Shown one piece after another: positions 56,881-64,000 of a stretch of 64,000 nt of DNA. Positions within the stretch are counted from its first letter, which is position 1. Each line of letters starts with the position of its first letter. The position numbers and the translations under genes are program-made. The notes beneath the pieces were generated by a model. It did no database searches. It had not been told where the DNA came from and saw only the letters and a program-made list of their open reading frames with translations. Where the stretch lies: NCBI GenBank assembly GCA_944472135.2, contig OX235264.1:125641809-125705808 (forward strand), in the 5' to 3' direction. This DNA comes from Trichobilharzia regenti. Its lineage: Eukaryota; Platyhelminthes; Trematoda; Strigeidida; Schistosomatidae.

Positions 56881-57066
56881 TTATTTTATTTATTTTTATT
56901 TACAGCTTGATTCCACACTGTATTTTTGGTACAAGTATGGAATTTTCAGCATGGATATCGGTAGCCCAAATATTGAGGCCGACCATAGATATCAGGTATG
57001 CGTCGGCAGGGGATCGAACCTCGGACCATGTGCATGGTCGGCGAGAGTCCTAACCACTGTGCATAC
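56881..57066 (-). mobile_element. tRNA-derived SINE type 1
   Basis: Minus strand with A box TGCACAGTGG (57054-57063), B box GGTTCGATCCC (57010-57020), the ATTCCATACTTGTACC body end and an (AAAT)n tail. Close match to 40553-40745. Confidence 0.83.
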
Positions 57067-59149
57067 GGAGAAAAAGATTGATAAATAGCATCCAGCCTTT
57101 AGAATTCTATACAAGGTGTCACCTGAATTCCCTAGGTTCGATTGCTAAGCATAGCTGAGTCAGTCGCCATAATGAGTTTTCATCCTAATCTTTGTGTTCA
57201 GAATAACTCTGTTCAATCCCTGTCCTTCCTGTGGTTTTCAGCCCAACCTAGAACAGTCGCGGGATATCTGTAAATATAATCTTAATTTGTACTGCTAACT
57301 AACTTTGTTGTCTAATTATGTTGTGCTATGGTTGCATATCTTAGTCTTAGTTTCCCAATTTATTATTACTATTATTATTGATATGTTGTCTAATCGTTAT
57401 GAGACAACTGTTATTTCCCCCTGTACTCCCCTAGAAGTACGCACATTCACGACAATTGACTAGCCAGATTACATGAGCACTTGAATCAATTTATCCTTGT
57501 TAATATTGTTAATATTATTATTTTTATTGTTGTGATCACCTCGATTGTTAACCCCCAATTCACATGCCTAAATTTTAATTCTGTTAACCACATTATGTTC
57601 AAATGTGTTTTATTATGTAATTGAAAAGCCTGATGAGAAATTGCCGAGAATACATATTTACTGAAATTGCGTCCTACAATTGTCATCCTTGGGATATTTA
57701 GGTTATTTACTGTTCAGTAGATTTACTATTACTTGTGATATCGATTGCTTAGTTTAGCTTGCTTAGTAGGGCTTTTTCAGGTACATAGACACCCCAGCAC
57801 ACACACGCACACTGTGGAAGAATACTACTCACTTGAGTGATGTCTTGGTCGTAATTTACTCTTGTTCATAATCATAACACCAAATGTAGATCTACATTTT
57901 CTCGGGTTTTGTAATTCTCCCTCTTCCTTCGCATTATTCGTAGGGGTAATAGTAGAACTTTCTTGATGTCCGGATGAGCGACTGGTGTTGATTCATTCAG
58001 ATATGATGATTCATTCTTACTGCATGTATGACTGGATAAATATGGCTTCAGTTATCGATGTCTATCTTCTGCCATCCTACGCTGTGGTGGTGTGTAACTA
58101 TATGCAGTGCTAAGGCTGAGTTGTTTTCTGGATTTCGTATCTTGGGGTAGCTGAGACAGATAAAGTATTAGTGTTGGTTGACCGCAGCACCCCTGGGTCG
58201 ACTGCTTGAATTCGGTTACACACACATATGGCTTGTTTGAAGTTGTGTCCTTAAATAGGTTTTAAGAGTGGCCAGGTAATCTGGGATGTAGAATTTTTAG
58301 GGCGACCTTTTCTAAGCCACACCCCTCCACTGAAGATAGAAGAGACAGCATACCTGGCTTCCTCGTCATCTGAAGTAAACAGCTTACTCCTGTTACATAC
58401 CCGTACCCGTATTCGCCAGCAGTCCGACTTCGCCCACAGATCACCAGCATAATTTAGACGACTTACACTTAGTGACGGTGACTGCCTTTGGTATATGTGC
58501 TATCCAAACGAGGTTTCTTGTATATAGTAGGGCCTGCAGGGAAATTAGTTCCAGCTGGTCTATTTATTGCTCGTAGGTCATTGTGATGTGTGATGCTGAC
58601 CAGCTGTCAGTCGTGATGTCTATGTGAAACTAAGCCTAGCCTAAACGTTAACCTTAACCCCAGACATTAGAAGTGGATAACTTGGATCTGCAAGAAACTC
58701 TTGAAGCTAACCTTACACTGTGTTGATGACTAGTGTAAGATGATTGTTGTTTACTCGACTTCACTTTTGGTGGCTGGTATAGTTTATCCTCACTCGTAGT
58801 GTGTTGCATTCTGATTTAGCAAGATCTATTCCCGAATTGTTAATATTCTTTCGTAAGATTTCAGAGGTTCCCTGTTCGAATTTGCATAGGTGGCACTAGT
58901 AGTGTTTTGAATTCCCTCTTCTTGGTGTATTGTCAGTATACGTATCTCGACTGTGGATTGTCGTATTTTGATAATCTCACACATGCTTCCTGTCATAGAT
59001 TTCCTTCTGTGCTATTTAGCTTGTTTTTCCCTACGATTTGAACATTTTTGCAATAAATCTTATAGAAACCTGAGTATCAGAGTTACCTAGTTACAAGTTG
59101 GATGTGATTTTTGAGGGGAATGTGAATATATTGTGTTTTTTTTTAAATA
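57067..59149. other. 2 kb with no gene recognised
   Basis: AT-rich; small ORFs on both strands (up to 66 codons) without recognisable similarity. If the exons at 59515-60864 belong to a larger plus-strand gene, upstream exons could lie here, but I could not identify any. Confidence 0.4.
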
Positions 59150-59345
59150 TTCGTCAATGGATCTCTGTGGCTCATTGGTTTAGGCTATCGAATACTAACC
59201 AATGGATCACGGGTCCTCGTCCTCACTCCACCAACTGAGAGTGGTTTGGACAGCCGGGTGTTAGTGTCATTAGCCCTGACACATTGAAACTGGTGCCTAT
59301 CCCTACAGTAAGCCATAATCTAAGTAACACTGGTAATTAATTATT
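59150..59345 (+). mobile_element. tRNA-derived SINE type 4
   Basis: TGGCTCATTGGTTTAGGC (A-box region) and GGGTCCTCGTCC (degenerate B box), followed by a unique body and, past a pyrimidine tract near 59385-59425, a second block ending in AATAATAATAATAG. Confidence 0.45.
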
Positions 59346-59514
59346 GATGGTTGTGGTGAACATCCCTCCTGGGTCTTGATTCACGTTTCCCTTCCCTTCC
59401 TTCCTTCCTTTCTTTTCTTTGTTTCTAAAAACAAGCGCCTCATATTGTGGTTCATGGTGTGTCCGCAAGTCGGTGAACCACACCGCTGGACAAGACTTAA
59501 TGAATAATAATAAT

Positions 59515-59697
59515 AGCAATGATGATAATAAAGGTGAAGCAATACAAGGAACTAGCAACGTGGAATGGAGTCCCGAAGAAAAATGTCTATATGAAGTATT
59601 AGCTCCATTGTTTATCCCCTACGGGCATCCATCTTTTAATTTGCACAACTGGTGCTGTAAAATGTCGCAGTTACTTGGGATGAAGAAGTCTTCTGAC
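59515..59697 (+). CDS. Candidate exon with SANT-like segment (Enhancer-of-zeste-like?)
   Basis: Open frame whose conserved part reads VEWSPEEKCLYEVLAPLF ... NLHNWCCKMSQLLGMKK and ends at SSD followed by a consensus splice donor GTAAGT (59698). The spacing of EWS..E...Y.VL...F...NWC...QLLG.K resembles the second SANT domain of Enhancer-of-zeste histone methyltransferases (EW(S/T)G.E...FR.......NFC.IA.L.G.KTC). The start of the exon is unclear because an AAT repeat lies just upstream. No CXC or SET domain is in the window, so identity is tentative. Confidence 0.35.
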
Positions 59698-60237
59698 GTA
59701 AGTTTTTCACGCTTTAGTGTTTTCTGTTAAGTGCGTGATATCTTTTGAACGCTTGCTTTTATCTTCTGAAGTGTGATGATGTCGTAATTGTGGTTGTTAC
59801 TGACCTGTACCTACCTACTGAATCATAGGTACTTTGGCTGCTGTAGTTTTGAATAGGCTGGTAATACCGGTTCGGTCGAATTGACAAATTAATTGAAATA
59901 GCTTATTTTGGAATGGAAATAGTCTGCAGAAAGATTGACGATTCTTTTCATTTCATATCATTGTGGAGCTGATAACGAAGAACTACTTGGAATGAGAAAT
60001 GTTTCCTCGCTCAGTTTGTCGTCATTTGTATTGGTTTTGTCACAATATTAGTAGACCCTTGAGTGACATTTGAATAATTGGGAAAGGTGAGTGGGGCGTT
60101 ATTCCGGGTCGTCGGTGACATGGAGGTGGGGCTGGAGGGGTGGAGATCATACTAGGTGGAAATGAAAATTGTGAGCAGTGGTTGTACCAACTTGGATTGA
60201 TAGCTGAGATCATAGTCCGAAGGGAATGTTATACTGA

Positions 60238-60302
60238 TAGACGGCTCCCTATGTTTCACTAGGAACACAACTAACGAATAACAATAATAATAATAATAAT
60301 AA
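60238..60302 (+). repeat. RTE second-family 3' tip with (AAT)n
   Basis: CTCCCTATGTTTCACTAGGAA then AATAATAATAAT matches, in the opposite orientation, the tail at 48655-48690. Severely 5'-truncated. Confidence 0.55.
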
Positions 60303-60570
60303 TCACAATATCAATGTAACGGGTTTCTAGTGAATAGATAAAACTTTTAAATTTCATGGCTCTCTTTGTTTAAATCCTAGCTTTTCAACTGGTTAACCAG
60401 CAGACTGTTTGCTTAAAATACACTTGTGAATGAAAGTCTCATATAAACTGACTGCAAAGTCGTAATTTTATCCTTGTGTTGCCTCTTTTTCACACACATG
60501 TTAAATTATTACCGTTATTACTGCTGTTGTTGTTATTATTATTATTATTACGATGATGATGATGATTTAG

Positions 60571-60864
60571 GTGTTGGCGTATACAAGTACACAGAATCTA
60601 TCTACACTTCTACTCCCAGATGCTGGTTAGTTGAGTTCATTACGTATACCAGGTACTGATGGAGTATGGGGTCGATGGTCGGGTAGTATGGCGTCGTTAA
60701 ATGATAAAGACTGCACCGGATCAGGATCATGTAGTGGAAGTGTTCATGATGATGGAGGATTTGGTGATGAGGTGTTTATGGCGAATGAATCGAGTAGTTC
60801 TAATGTTTTAACAAGAAATCCTCGTAAACGATCAAAAAAGCGTGTTAAAAAGAGCATGGCATAG
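60571..60864 (+). CDS. Candidate following exons of the SANT-like gene
   Basis: A pyrimidine-poor acceptor (GATGATTTAG) at 60570 opens a frame that continues phase 0 from the previous exon as VLAYTSTQNLSTLLLPDAG. A very short GT...AG intron (60626-60652, 27 bases) would join it to a 211-base open stretch rich in Gly, Ser and Asp that ends in the basic run NPRKRSKKRVKKSMA and a stop at 60864. A splice donor before the stop is possible. The 27-base intron is shorter than the 35-37 bases seen in PFDN4, which weakens the model. Confidence 0.25.
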
Positions 60865-61206
60865 GAATTACCAACTCCTCGTGAAGGGAGGTGGTTGGAC
60901 TCTCTTCTATTTAGTGTTTGTGGACCGACTTCGATTCTCATATTAGTGAGTGATTAGGATTTGAGTGTCTTTGTGGAGTGCCTTGCAATGTGTTGTTTGT
61001 TCAACTCTGTTCACGAGACAAGTTATTTGGTGTTGCTACTGGTGTGTGTGTGCATGTGTGGGAGAGAAAGATAGGTGATGATGGTATCCAGTTCCACAGG
61101 CTTATGAAGTAGGTAGACCTGGAATCTGAGTCGGAACCCGATTAGATGAAAGGTGAGTGTTAAGCCATTGAGCTGATCTACGTGTTTTGTTTTCATTAAT
61201 GCCTGG
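60865..61206 (+). other. Unassigned; left flank of the Penelope-like ORF
   Basis: Contains a GT-rich stretch (61040-61060) and no ORF. The Penelope frame is open upstream of its ATG only to a TGA near 61170. Confidence 0.4.
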
Positions 61207-63624
61207 ATGGGGATTATCCATGAATTGAAACGTAGCAAGGACCCCTCGACAGTCAAGGAACTCAATGGGTTTCTGCGGTACTCTGTCAAGCTTGCTGTGG
61301 GGAAAGCGAAAGTTGGCTTTTTCGAGGATTGCGTCTCCAATCATCAGTATCCAAAGTGGTTCTGGAAAGCACTGCGACGCAATCATATATATCCAAATAC
61401 GAAGTCCCTTCAACGCCATGCAATGAATTGTGCTGATTCTATCAGATCACGTATGCCCGAACTGCAGCGGAATATCAATCAGAGGTCCTCTGCCTTATAC
61501 GAATTGACTTCGGATGAACGTCAAAGATTCACCGAATATATCGACTTGGTTGCGAATAAACGGTCGCAGTCTGTCGTAACCCAGCTCAACAACAGCCTTA
61601 AGCAGATGAAACCTCAAGGCAAATTTCCTGACGAACCCACGAAGTTTGTGTTCAATTATTCCTCAGTACATTTAACCGACGTGCAACTGGAAGTCCTATC
61701 TCTGGGCCCTAAATTCTGCGATATAAATTTCAACTCCGACAAACTCCATACTCAGGTCCAGTTTGAAAATCTAATCAGCCAAACGCACGATCTCAGCCCA
61801 ACTTCTGAAGACGAATTACAGAGATTCAAGTCAACAATCATGGACTGCTGCCACCAATACTTGAATTCAAAATCAAAAGTCCGCAACCACCTAACGAAGC
61901 GGCACCGAGAGGAATTAAAACAGTTGAGAGATAACAAAGATCTACTTATAACTCGACCCGACAAGGGTGCGGGTGTAGTGCTTCTGAATCGAAGAGACTA
62001 CATCGAGAAAATGAACGATATACTGTCGAATGAAGACAAATTTTCCCAACCTTCCAATGAAAGAAACAAGACGGAACAGATTGAGAAGCAGCTCACAGAT
62101 GTCTTGAAGAGAATGAAGGCCAGTCAACTAATCAGTGGGGATATCTACGATCAGATCCGGCCAACAGGTTCAATAATACCAAGACTTTATGGTCTACCAA
62201 AGGTACACAAGGTTGGTCTCCCACTTCGTCCAATTCTGGATATGTCAGGTTCCCCTTACCACTCTATTGCACAATGGCTAGCAGATATTCTGGAACCTGT
62301 AAGGAAGCAATTATGTACGTACTCGCTCCGTGACACCTTCCAGTTCATCGAGTGCATACAAGACACGAATGTATCTAACAAAATTATGCTGTCCTTCGAC
62401 ATCGAGTCACTTTTCACCAATGTCCCACTCACAGAAACGGTCTGCTTCATATGCAGATATATAGATGACAACCACCTCGATATTGGAATACCGACAACAT
62501 ACTTGAAAGAACTATTATTGAGATGCACTCTGAACGTCCAGTTCACATTCAACGACACCATCTACAGACAAAAGGATGGTATTGCAATGGGATCTCCGTT
62601 GGGTCCACTACTATCAGATTGCTTCGTGGCAAGCCTCGAGAGAGGTTCACTAAAGCCAAGCATCGACAATTTGCGACTGTATAAAAGATACGTGGATGAC
62701 ATTTTCATTATTTGTGACAACAACAACGACCCCAATCTGCTGCTGAAGACATTTAACAATTGCCATCCAGCAATAAAATTCACTCTTGAAATGGAAAACG
62801 AGTCAAAAATTCCGTTTCTTGATGTGGAACTGACAAGAAGAGCTGATGGGAGCCTAAGAAGATCAATCCATAGAAAACCTACGTGGAATGGTCAACTAAC
62901 AAGCTTCTATAGCTGGGTGCCCATTCAACAAAAGCGAAACTTAATTAAATCACTTGCTACCCGCATCCGACGCATCTGTAGTCCCGACGTTCTGGAAACA
63001 GAATTAGATATTCTGAGAGAAATATTCATCCAAAATGGATACCCAATAAGATTTATCGACAAAAATATGAAACCAATAATTCGGAAAAACGAAACTTTAA
63101 CTGTGCCTAAAAAGAAAATCTACATGAATTTGGATTTCAAGGGAGATTTAGCAAGCGATATTCTCAAGAGAAGGATCACATCATCTCTGAGAAGAACGTT
63201 CTTTGCAGCAACGCTACGAATAGTGTTCTCCAGTCGCCCACTGATCTGCAGAAGCCTCAAGGACAAGATCCCGCATCTGGCCACTTCTATGTGCATATAC
63301 CAGTTCACCTGCTGCTGTGGAGCCAGGTACATCGGTCGTTCGACGCGCATCCTGTCCAAGAGAATTCAAGAACATTATCCAGCATGGTTGCGAAAAGGCA
63401 ATACTGGTGCAATAAGGAGTGCGATAATTGAACACCTGGTCAACACTGATCATTGCATTTCAACGAACGCCTCCTTCAAAGTAATCTACAGAGTCAAGAA
63501 TAACATATCAAAGGCAATACGGTTTCGTCTCCTTTGCATCGCTGAAGCTCTGGCCATTCACATGGAAAAACCGGAGCTGTGCATACAAAAGAAGATTACT
63601 CAACCACTTCTACTCTCATGGTAA
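61207..63624 (+). CDS. Penelope-like element protein: reverse transcriptase plus GIY-YIG endonuclease
   Basis: 805 uninterrupted codons from ATG, close to the usual 800-850 of Penelope-like proteins. Order: helical N-terminal region; LITRPDKGAGVVLLNRRDY (about 248-266); IPRLYGLPKVHK and LPLRPILD; catalytic FDIESLFTNVPL (Asp398); KDGIAMGSPLGPLLSD (Asp457); YKRYVDDIFII (YVDD 495-498); KIPFLDVELTRR; then a C-terminal endonuclease with CIYQFTC (696-702), GARYIGRSTR (YIG 708-710), QEHYPAWL, IRSAIIEHL and AEALAIHMEKPELC. All catalytic residues I can place are present, so it may be active or very recent. Penelope-like elements are known in schistosomes (Cercyon of S. mansoni); which family this is I cannot say. 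The downstream repeat fits their tandem, LTR-like ends. Confidence 0.93.
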   Translation: MGIIHELKRSKDPSTVKELNGFLRYSVKLAVGKAKVGFFEDCVSNHQYPKWFWKALRRNHIYPNTKSLQRHAMNCADSIRSRMPELQRNINQRSSALYELTSDERQRFTEYIDLVANKRSQSVVTQLNNSLKQMKPQGKFPDEPTKFVFNYSSVHLTDVQLEVLSLGPKFCDINFNSDKLHTQVQFENLISQTHDLSPTSEDELQRFKSTIMDCCHQYLNSKSKVRNHLTKRHREELKQLRDNKDLLITRPDKGAGVVLLNRRDYIEKMNDILSNEDKFSQPSNERNKTEQIEKQLTDVLKRMKASQLISGDIYDQIRPTGSIIPRLYGLPKVHKVGLPLRPILDMSGSPYHSIAQWLADILEPVRKQLCTYSLRDTFQFIECIQDTNVSNKIMLSFDIESLFTNVPLTETVCFICRYIDDNHLDIGIPTTYLKELLLRCTLNVQFTFNDTIYRQKDGIAMGSPLGPLLSDCFVASLERGSLKPSIDNLRLYKRYVDDIFIICDNNNDPNLLLKTFNNCHPAIKFTLEMENESKIPFLDVELTRRADGSLRRSIHRKPTWNGQLTSFYSWVPIQQKRNLIKSLATRIRRICSPDVLETELDILREIFIQNGYPIRFIDKNMKPIIRKNETLTVPKKKIYMNLDFKGDLASDILKRRITSSLRRTFFAATLRIVFSSRPLICRSLKDKIPHLATSMCIYQFTCCCGARYIGRSTRILSKRIQEHYPAWLRKGNTGAIRSAIIEHLVNTDHCISTNASFKVIYRVKNNISKAIRFRLLCIAEALAIHMEKPELCIQKKITQPLLLSW

Positions 63625-64000
63625 CAATGTTTTGATTTGTTTTGAGCTTTTATTTTTATTTTGATGACTTAATTTTGTTTCTTTGCCTGTTCCTTAATTG
63701 CTTATAATTCTTGTATTCACTTAAATCTCTTACATAGTTTCGTATTATCTACTTTGTTTCTATGTGCATCCTGAGTAAAACTCACTCATCAAACTATTCA
63801 TATTATTATTGCATAACTTCTTTTAACAACTGTTTGTGACAACTCATCACCTTTGTTACTACCCTAGCACTTAATGGTCTTGACTTATATTACCAACCTT
63901 TACCTGTTTAGTTAAAATAACCTTAAGCAATTATAATTCTTGTATCCACTTAGATCTCTTACATAGTTTCGTATTATCTACTTTGTTTCTATGTGCATCC
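63625..64000 (+). repeat. Direct repeat downstream of the Penelope-like ORF
   Basis: About 70 bases (TTATAATTCTTGTAT.CACTTA, GTTTCGTATTATCTACTTTG) at 63702-63771 recur at 63931-64000, spaced 229 bases, and are cut by the window end. Between them is unique AT-rich sequence. Tandem 229-bp units or the start of a terminal repeat are possible. Confidence 0.75.

Overview
The window looks like nuclear DNA of a digenean flatworm, most likely a schistosome or close relative. The evidence is AT-rich sequence, a host gene with 35-37 nt micro-introns, and a repeat load of CR1-like and RTE-like non-LTR retrotransposons, Penelope-like elements, a BEL/Pao-type Gag and tRNA-derived SINEs. This placement is inference from content, since no marker gene fixes the species. 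I see no bacterial operons, CRISPR arrays or rRNA genes. 'Families A, B, C, D' are my own labels.

1-38,600 is almost wholly transposable elements nested in each other. The core, 11,218-25,012 (minus strand), has three levels: a CR1-like element (family B, 5' end near 25,012, remainder at 11,218-13,078) is split by a second CR1-like element (family A, 13,081-22,575), which is itself split by a 4.05-kb LTR element (17,294-21,345) flanked by the 5-bp duplication CCTCC. The LTR element encodes only a Gag-like protein. Bases 1-5,864 are a near-identical direct copy of 17,126-23,064 and run into a run of exactly 500 N (5,865-6,364). Between the gap and the core lie the 3' part of a family B-like element (plus) and a decayed CR1-like element (family C). 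To the right are a gypsy-type protease remnant, repeat D, a third LTR-element copy split by a 5'-truncated family A copy, and a second family B copy (32,758-37,580). Both family B copies lack the reverse transcriptase core at the same junction.

38,600-42,380 holds inverted Penelope-like fragments and SINEs. The one clearly cellular gene is prefoldin subunit 4 (42,384-46,562, plus strand, four exons, 124 codons). Its 3.7-kb third intron carries an RTE-like insertion with a 25-bp target duplication. 46,800-54,620 is RTE-like material, including one RTE copy inserted in another with an 11-bp duplication. 55,000-60,900 is sparse: SINEs, small Penelope and RTE fragments, and candidate exons with a SANT-like segment resembling Enhancer-of-zeste proteins. 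61,207-63,624 is an apparently intact Penelope-like ORF with reverse transcriptase and GIY-YIG endonuclease, followed by a 229-bp-spaced direct repeat at the window edge.

The strongest candidates for something little described are the gag-only LTR element whose Gag ends in a predicted membrane helix, the RT-deleted family B elements that appear to have moved in trans, and two stem-loops near the 3' ends of families A, B and C whose stems change in compensating ways.
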